This document shows positions 23,514 to 32,798 of a stretch of DNA of 64,000 bases, piece by piece (positions within the stretch are counted from its first letter, which is position 1; every line of letters starts with the position of its first letter). The notes under the pieces are model-generated. The model was not told where the DNA came from and searched no databases. It was given only the letters and a program-made list of their open reading frames with translations. The DNA comes from Companilactobacillus tucceti DSM 20183 (GTDB lineage: Bacteria > Bacillota > Bacilli > Lactobacillales > Lactobacillaceae), in NCBI RefSeq assembly GCF_001434665.1, contig NZ_AZDG01000007.1, forward strand, positions 1 to 64,000, read 5' to 3'. The translations under genes were made by a program, and so were the position numbers.

Positions 23514-26180
23514 ATGGACATAAAATACTATCAATTATATTTAGAAGAATTAAAAAAGAAAAACAGAATTCAAGATTTTGAACAGGGTCTTTCCGATGAA
23601 GAAGCTAAAAAGCGACTAGAGGAATTTGGACTAAATAAACTTGAATCAAAGAAAACTCCAAAATGGAAAATGTTTCTTAGTCAATTTAATAATATGGTGA
23701 TCTACGTGCTGATTTTTGCAGCTCTGATTACTTTAATATTGGGTCATTATTCGGACTCGATCATAATTGGATTGGTTGTAATCATAAATTCATTGATCGG
23801 GTATTTTCAAGAAGCCAGTGCTTCTAATGCTTTAGAACGAATCAAAGAAATGCTTTCGATCAATGCAACTGTATATCGAGATGGTCAAAGAAAGGAAATA
23901 TCTGCAGAAGATTTAGTTCCTGGAGATACGGTCTTTTTAGAAGCGGGTGATAATGTACCTGCTGATTTGAGAATTATTAATTCTGATAATTTGAGAATTC
24001 AAGAATCATCTTTAACTGGTGAAACTAATTCAGTTGAAAAGTCATCTGATGTTATTAAAGAAGATTCTGCTTTAGCTGATCAAACTAATATGGCTTTTGC
24101 AACAACGGCTGTTACTAAGGGAAGTGGTATTGGTTCAGTTGTTGCTACCGCTGAAAATACAGAAATTGGTAAAATATCCACCGAGGTCAGCTCTGTAAAG
24201 AAACGTAAGACTCCATTAATGCAAGTGATCGATAAATTGGGAAGCAGTGTTTCATACTTTATTGTTGCTGCGGCAGTGATAACTTTCTTTATTGGTTTAC
24301 TATTTAACGTTTATTCTATTTCAGTTTTATCTATGGCAGTGGTTTCAATGGTAGTTGGTACAATTCCTGAAGGATTACCCGCTACGACATCGGTTATTTT
24401 GGCCAAAGGTGTGAACGATATGGCTAAAAATCAAAATACTATTATTAAAACCTTGCCAGCTGTTGAAACTTTAGGTTCAGTTGACGTTATAGCTACAGAC
24501 AAAACGGGAACATTAACTAAAAATGAGATGACGGTAACTGACATTGTAGTTTTAGATGATGAATTTCAAGTAACGGGAATAGGTTATGAACCTGTTGGGG
24601 AAATTGTTAAAAATGATCAACCAGTTGAAATGAATGAAAAACTACAATTATTCTTAGAATCAGGTTATCAGGCAAATGATACCCACTTAAGTAATGATGA
24701 TGGAGAATGGAAAATCGTCGGTGAACCCACTGACGGTGCGTTTTTATCTCTCTATCACAAAGTTTTCCCGTATGGTAAAGAATCAGACTTTGAAAGTATC
24801 GATATCTTACCGTTTGACTCTGATTATAGATATATTGCTAGATTAGTGAAAAAAGATGATCAGAATTATCTTTTTGTTAAAGGATCACCTGATAAGTTAT
24901 TCCAAATGGCTAAAAATAACGATGATTCATTTGATCAAGATAGTTGGTCACAAAAGGTTAAAAAATTTTCTGAAGATGGTAAACGTGTGATTGGTGTCGG
25001 TTATAAAAAAGTTTCAAATGAGACGACTACTATTACCCATGACCTCATAAATAACGGACTGAACTTCTTAGGCCTTGCGGCTATTATAGATCCTCCTAGA
25101 GAGGAAGTAATTGAAGCACTTGAAGAAATTCGTTCCGCTGGTGTTGAAGTTAAGATGATAACTGGTGATAGTCCGATCACAGCTAGTGCAATAGGTGAAA
25201 AACTTGGGTTAGCTCAAAACATTAATGCTATAACAGGTCCAAAATGGGATAGGTTATCAGATTCAGAACGTATAAAAGCGGCAGATGAAAATCAAGTATT
25301 TGCTAGAACAACTCCGGGAAATAAGATCGAAATAATCGAAGCACTACAAAAGAATAATAAAGTTACTGCTATGACAGGGGATGGTGTAAACGACGCTCCA
25401 GCCTTGAAACAAGCTGACATAGGAGTGGCCATGGGAATTAAAGGAACAGATGTTGCCAAAGATTCCGCTGATATGATTTTGACAGATGACAATTTTGCTA
25501 CCATTTCTAAGGCTATGAGAGAAGGTAGAAGAATATTTGATAATATCAAAAAGAGTATTTTGTACTTGCTCCCGATCTCTTTTTCAGAAGGATTGATCAT
25601 AATGTATTCAATTCTTACAAAGAGTGAGATTCCTCTACATCCGACGCAATTGCTGTGGATCAATATGGTATCAGCGATTACTATCCAGTTTGCATTGACT
25701 TTTGAACCAGCAGAAGACGGCATTATGAGTCGTCCGCCTAGAAAGACCGGCTCTAAATTAATGAGCAGGCATGACTTGTTCCAAGTTACATATATTTCTA
25801 TTTTGATGGCAGTTATCAGTTTGATCATTGATGCCTTCCTACGTGGAAATGGAGTCAGCGCAGTAATTTCAAGTACTACAATGGTAAATGTTTTGATAAT
25901 GGGTAAGATTTTCTACTTATTTAATATTCGCTCTCAAAAGCCAGCATTTTCTAGAAACTTCTTTTCTAACCCTAAAGCATTTTACTTCGTAGGATTAATG
26001 TTGTTACTGCAAGTTGTACTTACTTATGTTCCATTCATGCAAGAAATATTTTATACAGGTTCTCTAGGTATAACAGAATGGGTACTTGCAATAGTAGGTG
26101 GGGCAATTATCTTACTTGTAGCTGAGTTTGATAAGTATATTTGTAGGTTGAAGTTGAGAGGACAATTTCAAAGAGTGTAA
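23514..26180 (+). CDS. cation-transporting P-type ATPase (P2 type)
   Basis: An 888-aa pump with the phosphorylation motif DKTGT (Asp329), actuator motif LTGET, hinge MTGDGVNDAPALK near 619-631, and ten predicted membrane helices. The helix-4 motif VGTIPEGLPATTSVI and the N-terminal cation ATPase domain place it with Ca2+/Na+ pumps of the PacL/SERCA branch; the ion is not certain. Its last codons and stop lie in the first of three 13-base repeats (GAGTGYAATGAAA), part of the class A element that follows, so the element supplies the stop codon. Confidence 0.9.
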   Translation: MDIKYYQLYLEELKKKNRIQDFEQGLSDEEAKKRLEEFGLNKLESKKTPKWKMFLSQFNNMVIYVLIFAALITLILGHYSDSIIIGLVVIINSLIGYFQEASASNALERIKEMLSINATVYRDGQRKEISAEDLVPGDTVFLEAGDNVPADLRIINSDNLRIQESSLTGETNSVEKSSDVIKEDSALADQTNMAFATTAVTKGSGIGSVVATAENTEIGKISTEVSSVKKRKTPLMQVIDKLGSSVSYFIVAAAVITFFIGLLFNVYSISVLSMAVVSMVVGTIPEGLPATTSVILAKGVNDMAKNQNTIIKTLPAVETLGSVDVIATDKTGTLTKNEMTVTDIVVLDDEFQVTGIGYEPVGEIVKNDQPVEMNEKLQLFLESGYQANDTHLSNDDGEWKIVGEPTDGAFLSLYHKVFPYGKESDFESIDILPFDSDYRYIARLVKKDDQNYLFVKGSPDKLFQMAKNNDDSFDQDSWSQKVKKFSEDGKRVIGVGYKKVSNETTTITHDLINNGLNFLGLAAIIDPPREEVIEALEEIRSAGVEVKMITGDSPITASAIGEKLGLAQNINAITGPKWDRLSDSERIKAADENQVFARTTPGNKIEIIEALQKNNKVTAMTGDGVNDAPALKQADIGVAMGIKGTDVAKDSADMILTDDNFATISKAMREGRRIFDNIKKSILYLLPISFSEGLIIMYSILTKSEIPLHPTQLLWINMVSAITIQFALTFEPAEDGIMSRPPRKTGSKLMSRHDLFQVTYISILMAVISLIIDAFLRGNGVSAVISSTTMVNVLIMGKIFYLFNIRSQKPAFSRNFFSNPKAFYFVGLMLLLQVVLTYVPFMQEIFYTGSLGITEWVLAIVGGAIILLVAEFDKYICRLKLRGQFQRV

Positions 26181-26318
26181 TGAAAGAGTGCAATGAAAGA
26201 GTGCAATGAAACACGTTCAGCTTTCGAGCATTAAGGCAAACAACCCCAACAATCCGATAGGATTGTTGGGGTTGTTTGGTTTAAGCGGAAAAATCTGTGT
26301 TTCATTGCACGTTTAAGC
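26173..26318 (+). repeat. class A nested palindromic element, copy A4, with triplicated 5' end
   Basis: GAGTGYAATGAAA occurs three times head to tail (26173, 26186, 26199). From the third copy a complete element follows: arms GCAATGAAACAC and GTGTTTCATTGC, inner boxes CAGCTTTCGAGCATTAA and TTAAGCGGAAAAATCTG, apical hairpin CCCCAACAATCC/GGATTGTTGGGG, and the end box ACGTTTAAGC. Confidence 0.85.
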
Positions 26319-26358
26319 TTCGTATAGAGGCTGTTTTACGCTTCATATTAAGTCAAAA

Positions 26359-26928
26359 CTAGTTATTTGTATAAGTACGAATCTTAGGAGGAACATAATT
26401 TTCCATAAATTCACGTATATCATCTAATGAATCAGAGAAAAGTAGTTTTTCACGATCTTCTGAACTTAAGAACTCCTTACTAGTCATTTGATCGAACATA
26501 GTTTTGAGTGGATCATAGTAGCCTTTAACATTAAAAAATGCGCTAGGGTTTTCGTTGTCACCAAGTCTTGCCCAAGAAAATGCTTCGATTATTTCTTCTA
26601 AAGTACCTGGACCTCCAGGTAAAGCAATACATCCATCTGATAGATCTAACATAGTTTTTTTACGTACAGACATGTCAGGGACTATTTGTAAATCACAATC
26701 TTCAAAAGCAGTACCACGATCAAACAATTCTTGAGTTATAATTCCGTGGACATTGCCACCTTTATTACGAACTTCGCCGGCAAGCATGCCCATAAGGCCA
26801 ACTTTCCCGCCTCCGTAAACTAATTCTAAATCGTTATCAACTAACCAATCGGCTAACTGCAAAGTTGCTTCTTGATAGATTTTTTCATTTCCACTTGCTG
26901 CACCACAATACACTGCAATTCGTTTCAA
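26359..26928 (-). CDS. LOG-family protein (TIGR00730 Rossmann fold)
   Basis: A 189-aa Rossmann-fold protein with the family motif PGGPGTLEEIIE and the start KRIAVYCGAASG. LOG proteins are nucleoside 5'-monophosphate phosphoribohydrolases; the bacterial cell role is unclear. I place the start at TTG 26928, which has AAAGGAG 8 bases upstream, rather than at the ATG 17 codons further out. Convergent with the P-type ATPase across a class A element. Confidence 0.85.
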   Translation of the reverse strand: MKRIAVYCGAASGNEKIYQEATLQLADWLVDNDLELVYGGGKVGLMGMLAGEVRNKGGNVHGIITQELFDRGTAFEDCDLQIVPDMSVRKKTMLDLSDGCIALPGGPGTLEEIIEAFSWARLGDNENPSAFFNVKGYYDPLKTMFDQMTSKEFLSSEDREKLLFSDSLDDIREFMENYVPPKIRTYTNN

Positions 26929-27015
26929 ATCATGATCTCCTTTATGAAAACTATTGTGAAGGTATTTTAGCACAAGCAATTAAAGAATTGGAAATGTATC
27001 TGCAATCATAATTAA

Positions 27016-28044
27016 TTATTTGGAAAGTAATAAATCTACTAAAGGTTCGGCATCTATTTTACCTAGATTACCAGCAATATCTACTTTGTTTAGACTGGCA
27101 AGTAAGCTGTCTTTATCAAATTTAGTATTTAGTAGAGCATCTTCAAGAACTGAAGGTTTTCCACCAGTAATGAAATCACCATATATCTTAATAGCAGAAA
27201 TTTCATTATTATCATTTAATGAGAAGTTAAATGCGACTGTACCAATATCAAAATGCTTTGATACATAATTTGTGAAGCCAGGATTCTTACCATAGTTCCA
27301 TTCATCAGTATCGTATTTGTCGGCTAAACGTGAGTCAATGATATTCCAATCATGATCAGTAAGGGTATAAGTCTCAATATCATCTAAGGAGTCTACTTTG
27401 AAAATACGTTTCAACAATTCAAGTTTGAAGTGATCAGCGTCCATACTCTTAAATGGTTCGTCCAAGTATTCCTTAATATTTGTAATACGTTTGTTTACTG
27501 ATTTAACACCTTTAGATTCAAGTTTATCTTGTTCGGGTGTTAGAACTTTTGAAGCAGTTTCCATATCAAGGTCAAACATCAATGTACCACCAGCAGCGTA
27601 GGAATCACCGACTTTAAACATAGTCATTCCAGAGAACTTTTTACCATCAATGACGATATCATTTCTGCCACGCATTTCAGCACCAGTTGCGCCCATTTCG
27701 TGTAAGGCATCGACGATAGGTTGAGCGAAATATTTATAATCTCCAAAATGATCATCGTTACCAATAATAATATTTTCAAAAATCATATTTCCATAGTCGT
27801 GGTAAACCGCACCACCACCAGAAGTACGTCTAACTAGTTGGATATTTTTCTCTTTTAAATAGGGAAAGTTGACTTCAGCGTAAGCATTTTGGTTAACACC
27901 TACAATAACTGAAGGATTATTGATATACATAATTAAACCGTGACCCTTTAGTTTAAGATCATTTACCAAATAGTTATCTAATGATTGATTAACAATTGCG
28001 TTGTAAACAGGCTTCTTATTCTTTGATGTATCTATAAAGAACAT
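27016..28044 (-). CDS. lplA: lipoate-protein ligase
   Basis: A 342-aa LplA-type enzyme that activates lipoate with ATP and attaches it to E2 or GcvH lysines. Seen: VGVNQNAYAEVN, the lipoate-binding loop RRTSGGGAVYHDYGN, the catalytic Lys in DGKKFSGM, and the C-terminal accessory domain (about 250-342). GAGGGAG lies upstream. No 2-oxoacid dehydrogenase genes are in this window. Confidence 0.92.
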   Translation of the reverse strand: MFFIDTSKNKKPVYNAIVNQSLDNYLVNDLKLKGHGLIMYINNPSVIVGVNQNAYAEVNFPYLKEKNIQLVRRTSGGGAVYHDYGNMIFENIIIGNDDHFGDYKYFAQPIVDALHEMGATGAEMRGRNDIVIDGKKFSGMTMFKVGDSYAAGGTLMFDLDMETASKVLTPEQDKLESKGVKSVNKRITNIKEYLDEPFKSMDADHFKLELLKRIFKVDSLDDIETYTLTDHDWNIIDSRLADKYDTDEWNYGKNPGFTNYVSKHFDIGTVAFNFSLNDNNEISAIKIYGDFITGGKPSVLEDALLNTKFDKDSLLASLNKVDIAGNLGKIDAEPLVDLLLSK

Positions 28045-28175
28045 CTAATCACACTCCCTCGAAAAATTATGACACACAGTAATTGTAAGCCTTAACATAT
28101 TAAAAGAAAACGTGTTTTATTTTAACAAATATTCTGTTACTCTTAACTTGAAAACTGAATTGGAGGAGAGAAGAT

Positions 28176-29603
28176 ATGACTGATCGTTTGGAAGCATCTG
28201 CATGTACGTCAATTTTAGTTGGCAAAAAGGCTAGTATGGACGGATCTACCTTAATATCGAGAAATGAAGATAGACACGCCGCAATTGAAGGTAAAAGACT
28301 GATCGTTCAACCTGCTGTATCAGGTCGTAAGGAGACTTATGTTTCACCATATAATAAGTTAACTGTTCCATTACCAGAAAACGGTTACAAATATATTTCT
28401 ACGCCTAACTTGGATCAAAGCGCAGGACCTAATGAGGAAAATGGTTTTAACGAAAAGAATGTTGGTGAAAGTGCTACAGAAAGTATTTTTGCTAATGAAC
28501 ACGTTTTGGCACTAGATCCGTTTGTAAAAAACGGTTTAGCAGAAGATTCAATGACAACATTAGTATTGCCATTCATCGACTCAGCACGTGATGGAGTACG
28601 TTATTTAGGTGAATTAGTTAAGAAATATGGTTCAGCTGAAGGTAATGGTGTTCAATTCAACGATAAAGATGAAGTTTGGTATATGGAAATCGTAACCGGA
28701 CATCAATGGGTAGCTGTTCGTATCCCTGATGATTGTTACGCAGTTACAGGAAATCAAACATCAATTCAAAATATTGATTTTAATGACCCTGATAACTATA
28801 TGTGGGCCGATGGAATTCAAGAATTTGTTGAGAAAAATAATTTGAATCCAGACTTTGAAGGATTCAACTTCCGTCGTATTTTTGGTACTGATACAGAATT
28901 TGACCGTCACTATAACACACCAAGAGTTTGGTATGCACAAAAGTACTTTAACCCATCAATCGAACAAGACCCTGAATCATCAGATCTACAATTTATTCGT
29001 AAACCAGAATTTAAAATCACACCAGAAGATATTCAATTTGTTTTAGGATCACACTATAATGAAACAAAATATGATCCACTAGGAACAGGCTGTGAAAAAG
29101 ACAAACATATCTATCGTTCAATTTCATTAGCACGTACAGCTCAATCACATGTTTTACAATTACGTGATTCAGACAAAAACGGAGCAGCCGCAATTGAATG
29201 GGTATCATTAGGAGTTCCATCATTTTGCCCATACGTACCATTCTTCGCAAATACTAATGAAATAGATTCTTCATACACTGACATTCCAGAAAAGCTAGAT
29301 CTAAAGAGTGCCTTCTGGATGTATGAATCATTAGCAATGTTAGTAGAATCACATTATAAAGAATTTATCCAAGATGACATCGATTATAGAAAAGAATTGT
29401 CAGAGTGGGCACACAGAAAGATCGATGAAGTAGATAAGAAAGCAGTCACAATGTCAGGTGACGAATTAACAGATTATCTAACAAAGCAAAATGCTGAAAT
29501 CGTAAAGCATTATAATGATAAGACAAAAGAATTAATGGCAAGCTTAGTAACAAAGGGAACAGAGTTGTCCAAGTTGCAATTTGTTAGTGGACAGTGGCAC
29601 TAA
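28176..29603 (+). CDS. pepD: C69 family dipeptidase (PepD type)
   Basis: A 475-aa N-terminal-nucleophile dipeptidase. Cys10 (SACTSILVGKKASMDG) is the expected nucleophile after removal of a short propeptide, and SRNED matches the conserved second motif. It should cleave a broad range of dipeptides in the cytoplasm, feeding amino acids to the cell. GGAGGAGAG lies before ATG 28176. Two class B repeats follow the stop codon. Confidence 0.9.
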   Translation: MTDRLEASACTSILVGKKASMDGSTLISRNEDRHAAIEGKRLIVQPAVSGRKETYVSPYNKLTVPLPENGYKYISTPNLDQSAGPNEENGFNEKNVGESATESIFANEHVLALDPFVKNGLAEDSMTTLVLPFIDSARDGVRYLGELVKKYGSAEGNGVQFNDKDEVWYMEIVTGHQWVAVRIPDDCYAVTGNQTSIQNIDFNDPDNYMWADGIQEFVEKNNLNPDFEGFNFRRIFGTDTEFDRHYNTPRVWYAQKYFNPSIEQDPESSDLQFIRKPEFKITPEDIQFVLGSHYNETKYDPLGTGCEKDKHIYRSISLARTAQSHVLQLRDSDKNGAAAIEWVSLGVPSFCPYVPFFANTNEIDSSYTDIPEKLDLKSAFWMYESLAMLVESHYKEFIQDDIDYRKELSEWAHRKIDEVDKKAVTMSGDELTDYLTKQNAEIVKHYNDKTKELMASLVTKGTELSKLQFVSGQWH

Positions 29604-29609
29604 AAAAAA

Positions 29610-29728
29610 GAGCGTTTCAATTGGCCGCTTAAACCTCGAGCATTACTTAGGTAAATAGTTGTGGCAACGAAGTTGACGCAATTATTTATCGTAGTAAGCG
29701 GAGAGGTTTGCCAATTGATTCGCGTTTC
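29610..29728 (+). repeat. class B nested palindromic element, copy B1
   Basis: Begins GAGCG 6 bases after the pepD stop and ends CGCGTTTC. The outer arms TCAATTGGC and GCCAATTGA pair. The core GAGCATTAC...GTAGTAAGCGGA is the class A inner-loop motif; the centre GTAAATAG-TTGTGGCAACG-AGTTGACGCA-TTATTTATC is nearly identical in B2. Confidence 0.78.
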
Positions 29729-29736
29729 GGAAAAAA

Positions 29737-29854
29737 GAGAGTAAAACAAGGCGTTTAGCTCCTGAGCATTACCTAGGTAAATAGTTGTGGCAACGGAGTT
29801 GACGCAGCTATTTATCGTAGTAAGCGCAGGGAGCTGCCTTGTTTTACTCGTTTC
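29737..29854 (+). repeat. class B nested palindromic element, copy B2
   Basis: Directly follows B1. The outer arms GTAAAACAAGGC and GCCTTGTTTTAC pair fully and differ from those of B1. AGCTCC pairs with GGGAGCT, and the centre from GAGCATTAC to GTAGTAAGC matches B1 closely. The end is CTCGTTTC. Confidence 0.78.
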
Positions 29855-29907
29855 AAATCAGTATCAAAACATTACCAAACCAGCATCAAAATAAGCACCA
29901 CAAATAA

Positions 29908-29946
29908 AAGGGGAAACATGTCTATAACTAGATATGTTCCTTTTAT
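29908..29946 (+). terminator. terminator-like hairpin before the serine dehydratase genes
   Basis: AAGGGGAAACATGT pairs imperfectly with ATATGTTCCTTTT around a 10-base loop and is followed by a T-run. The remaining 190 bases to the sda start hold the promoter; I see no further gene. Confidence 0.6.
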
Positions 29947-30136
29947 TTTTGTCAAAAATTTCAAAAAATATCATCGTAAAATAACTGTGACAACATTCAC
30001 AAAATGAGTTGTTTTAACATCTTTGACGCGTTAATATTACTAAGGCACAAAGAATTTGAAAACGAAATAATACACATTTAAATTATTTAAGTTGGGGAAA
30101 ATGATTTGCCAAAAATATGAAATAAAGGAGTAAATT

Positions 30137-30808
30137 ATGAAAGATTTACGTTTTAATAGTGTTTTTGACATTATAGGTCCCGTTATGGTGGGACCAAGCA
30201 GTTCACATACGGCTGGGGCAGCCAGAATTGGTAAAGTCGTACGTAGTATTTTTGGTGAAGAGCCAGAAAAAATAACGATTGATCTGTATGAATCATTTGC
30301 TAAAACATATCGTGGTCATGGTACAGATGTTGCTATCGTTGGAGGATTATTAGGCATGAAACCAGATAATGATAGATTATCTGATTCTTTGAAAATTGCT
30401 TATGACAAAGGAATAAAAGTTGCTTTTGTTCCAAAGAGTGATAAAGTCGACCATCCTAATACAACTAAGATAACGATGACCAAGGGGGACCATAGTCTTA
30501 CTGTAACTGGAGTATCGATTGGTGGAGGAAATATTCAAATTTCTGAAATTAATGGTTTTAAGATTTCGTTGAGTATGGGGACACCCACTTATATAACGAT
30601 CCAACAAGATGTTGCGGGGATGATTGCCCAGGTAACAGATATATTTTATGATCGAGATATCAATATCGGTACTATGACCGTTACTAGAGAATCTAAAGGT
30701 GAAAAGTCTATCATGATCATTGAAGTTGATGATAGAAAAGATCATGAAGAAATACTTAAGCAATTAAAAGAAATAAAAAATATAGAAAACACAACATTCT
30801 TTGAATAG
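30137..30808 (+). CDS. sdaAB: L-serine dehydratase, beta subunit
   Basis: A 223-aa subunit of the iron-sulfur L-serine deaminase, which converts L-serine to pyruvate and ammonia. It has the start FDIIGPVMVGPSSSHTAGAARIG, and a C-terminal ACT domain (about 150-223, IAQVTDIFYDRDINIGTMTVTRE). AAAGGAG precedes the ATG. The alpha subunit follows 11 bases later. Pyruvate from it could feed the PPDK at 2.3 kb. Confidence 0.93.
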   Translation: MKDLRFNSVFDIIGPVMVGPSSSHTAGAARIGKVVRSIFGEEPEKITIDLYESFAKTYRGHGTDVAIVGGLLGMKPDNDRLSDSLKIAYDKGIKVAFVPKSDKVDHPNTTKITMTKGDHSLTVTGVSIGGGNIQISEINGFKISLSMGTPTYITIQQDVAGMIAQVTDIFYDRDINIGTMTVTRESKGEKSIMIIEVDDRKDHEEILKQLKEIKNIENTTFFE

Positions 30809-30819
30809 GGGGATATATT

Positions 30820-31686
30820 ATGTTTTATACAGTTAAGGATTTAATTGAACAAAGTCATGATTATCCTTCAATTGCTGATTTGATGATCACCGTAGAATCA
30901 GAAAATACAGGACGTGACAAGGATAAGATTCGTTCACTCATGGAATGTAATCTTGAAGCAATGGAGAAATCGGTTAAAGAAGGTATAAAAGGAGTTAAGT
31001 CCGTTACTGGATTGACCGGTGGGGATGCAAAGCGAATGGATCAATATATTGATGATGGCGATTTTTTAAGTGGTAAACCGATTCTTGAAGCTGTTAGAAA
31101 TGCTATTGCTGTAAATGAGGTCAACGCTAAAATGGGACTCATTTGTGCAACTCCTACAGCCGGTAGTGCAGGGGTCTTAGCCGGTGTATTAATGGCCGTT
31201 CGAGATCGCTTGAAAATGACTAAAGATGAACAAGTTGATTTCTTATTTGTAGCAGGTGCTTTCGGCCTCGCCATTGCTAATAATTCATCTATTGCGGGCG
31301 CTGAAGGTGGTTGCCAGGCAGAAGTAGGGTCAGCTAGTGCAATGGCTGCTGCAGCCTTAGTTTGTGCCAAAGGAGGTACAGCAGAGCAGGCTGGATACGC
31401 AATAGCCATAACTTTACAAAATATGATGGGATTGATTTGTGATCCTGTTGCCGGTCTGGTTGAAGTACCTTGTGTTAAGAGAAATGCACTTGGTTCGTCT
31501 CAAGCGATGATATCTGCTGATATGGCGTTAGCTGGTATCAAGAGTGTTATTCCTGTCGATGAAGTAGTCGATGCCATGCGTAGAGTTGGACAGCAAATGC
31601 CTAGTATATTCAAGGAAACTGCTGAAGGTGGAGTAGCAACTACACCAACCGCTTTAAAATTAAAAAAAGAGATTTTTGGAGAATAA
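30820..31686 (+). CDS. sdaAA: L-serine dehydratase, alpha subunit (iron-sulfur)
   Basis: A 288-aa catalytic subunit holding the 4Fe-4S cluster. Cysteines in VFICATPTAG-like (LICATPTAGSAG), GAEGGCQAEVG, and LICDPVAGLVEVPC are the expected ligands. GGGG before the ATG gives the start. The two-subunit layout is the Gram-positive type. A terminator follows at 31687. Confidence 0.94.
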   Translation: MFYTVKDLIEQSHDYPSIADLMITVESENTGRDKDKIRSLMECNLEAMEKSVKEGIKGVKSVTGLTGGDAKRMDQYIDDGDFLSGKPILEAVRNAIAVNEVNAKMGLICATPTAGSAGVLAGVLMAVRDRLKMTKDEQVDFLFVAGAFGLAIANNSSIAGAEGGCQAEVGSASAMAAAALVCAKGGTAEQAGYAIAITLQNMMGLICDPVAGLVEVPCVKRNALGSSQAMISADMALAGIKSVIPVDEVVDAMRRVGQQMPSIFKETAEGGVATTPTALKLKKEIFGE

Positions 31687-31727
31687 TAAAAGGAATATAT
31701 CGAAAATAAAATCGGTATATTCCTTTT
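31687..31727 (+). terminator. terminator of the serine dehydratase operon
   Basis: AAAGGAATATA(TC)GA pairs with TCGGTATATTCCTTT, with TTTTTT after it. Confidence 0.8.
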
Positions 31728-31867
31728 TTAATACTTTGATAAATTTGTCATTATAGCCCGTCATTATGGCATATATAGGAAGAAAAATAGTTTACAAAAA
31801 ACAATAGTGAAATTTTTCATAAGTTATTTTACAACAATTGTGACATTCCGAGGCCTATAATGAATAT

Positions 31868-31897
31868 TGGAGGAGTCCCGAGTAGGACTCAAAATCA
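31868..31897 (+). promoter_or_regulatory. Shine-Dalgarno followed by a hairpin before the ClbS-like gene
   Basis: TGGAGGAGT carries a strong binding site, but the hairpin GAGTCC-CGAGTA-GGACTC (31873-31890) stands between it and ATG 31898. If the hairpin forms, the spacing shrinks to a normal 7 to 8 bases. Confidence 0.5.
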
Positions 31898-32437
31898 ATG
31901 AAAGGTAGCGACGGTATGCGGGGATATAAGAATTCAGAAGAATTAATTGACCAAATAAAAGAAAGTTATCATAAATTCATTGATGAATATCAGGGTATTA
32001 CTGATGGTGTGGCTGATGAAAGAATTGACCAAGTAGAGAAGACACCAAGAGAAATGCTCTCTTATCAAGTCGGTTGGATTAATATGATTCTTTCTTGGGA
32101 AAAGATGGAAGAAAGCGGCGAAGAAATAACTACTCCGACGCCAGGATATAAGTGGGACCAAATGCGTGAGTTATACCACGACTTTAACGTTAAGTATGGT
32201 GCCAATGGCTTAGACAATGAGGAAGAAGAACTAAAAAAAGTTGTTAAAGAGTTAATTGCTTGGATAGATCACATGTCTTCTGATGAACTATTTAAGCCGG
32301 GAGAGAGAAAGTGGGCAACTACAAAAGCCATGTGGCCAGTTGCCAAATGGATCAGAATCAATGCAATTTCACCATTTACTAATTACAGTCGTCAAGTTAG
32401 AAAGTGGAAGAATTATAATTTAAGACAAAGAGCGTAA
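31898..32437 (+). CDS. ClbS/DfsB family (DUF1706) protein
   Basis: A 179-aa protein of the four-helix DinB-like family that includes ClbS, the colibactin self-resistance hydrolase, though most members have no known task. Markers are TPREMLSYQVGWINMILSWE and TPTPGYKWDQM in the first half and KWIRINAISPFTNYSRQVRKWK at the end. I keep ATG 31898; ATG 31916 is possible. The stop codon TAA lies inside the GAGCGTAAC start of a class A element, so the last residues (QRA) come from the repeat. Confidence 0.8.
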   Translation: MKGSDGMRGYKNSEELIDQIKESYHKFIDEYQGITDGVADERIDQVEKTPREMLSYQVGWINMILSWEKMEESGEEITTPTPGYKWDQMRELYHDFNVKYGANGLDNEEEELKKVVKELIAWIDHMSSDELFKPGERKWATTKAMWPVAKWIRINAISPFTNYSRQVRKWKNYNLRQRA

Positions 32438-32547
32438 CAAAGTATGCTCAGCTTTCGAGCATTAAAGTAAAATTACCCAACAACCTTCAGGTTGCTGGGT
32501 AATTTTATTTTAAGCGGAAAAAGCTATACTTTGTTACGCGTTTAAGC
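32430..32547 (+). repeat. class A nested palindromic element, copy A6
   Basis: GAGCG plus TAA of the preceding gene starts the element. The outer arms GTAACAAAGTAT and ATACTTTGTTAC pair perfectly. Inner boxes CAGCTTTCGAGCATTAA and TTAAGCGGAAAAAGCT enclose the hairpin ATTACCCAACAACC/GGTTGCTGGGTAAT. The end is ACGCGTTTAAGC. Confidence 0.87.
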
Positions 32548-32603
32548 GGCATGATAAAGGAAAAAAAGAGGAGTAATCCAAAAAGAAATATCTGTTTTAA
32601 TCT

Positions 32604-32644
32604 ATTTTAAGCGGAAAAAGCTATACTTTGTTATGCGTTTAAGC
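32604..32644 (+). repeat. second right half of copy A6
   Basis: TTTTAAGCGGAAAAAGCT, ATACTTTGTTATG and CGTTTAAGC repeat the 3' half of A6 with one base changed, about 95 bases downstream and without a left half. Both halves are followed by GCRGCATGAT. Confidence 0.8.
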
Positions 32645-32670
32645 AGCATGATTTTGTTTTCAAATTTTTA

Positions 32671-32794
32671 TAGACTAAACGTGCAAAAAAAAGGCTGCAA
32701 CCTCCACATAGCCACGAACCTCAAATGATTGATGGAACCAATCATTCGTGGTTCGTGGCTATGATTCGGTGGCAAACCGCCTTTTTTTGCACTC
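32671..32794 (-). repeat. class C nested palindromic element, copy C2
   Basis: On the minus strand it opens with GAGTG 4 bases after the stop of the permease at 32799 and ends CACGTTTAGTC. The outer arms GTGCAAAAAAAGGC and GCCTTTTTTTTGCAC pair, and the interior stem (CATAGCCACGAACC/GGTTCGTGGCTATG) is a close match to C1. Confidence 0.8.
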
Positions 32795-32798
32795 TTTA

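Noticed and set aside
29610-29854. Tandem repeats as a CRISPR array
   Set aside because: Only two units, each an imperfect palindrome of about 118 bases with no short spacers, and no cas genes in the window.
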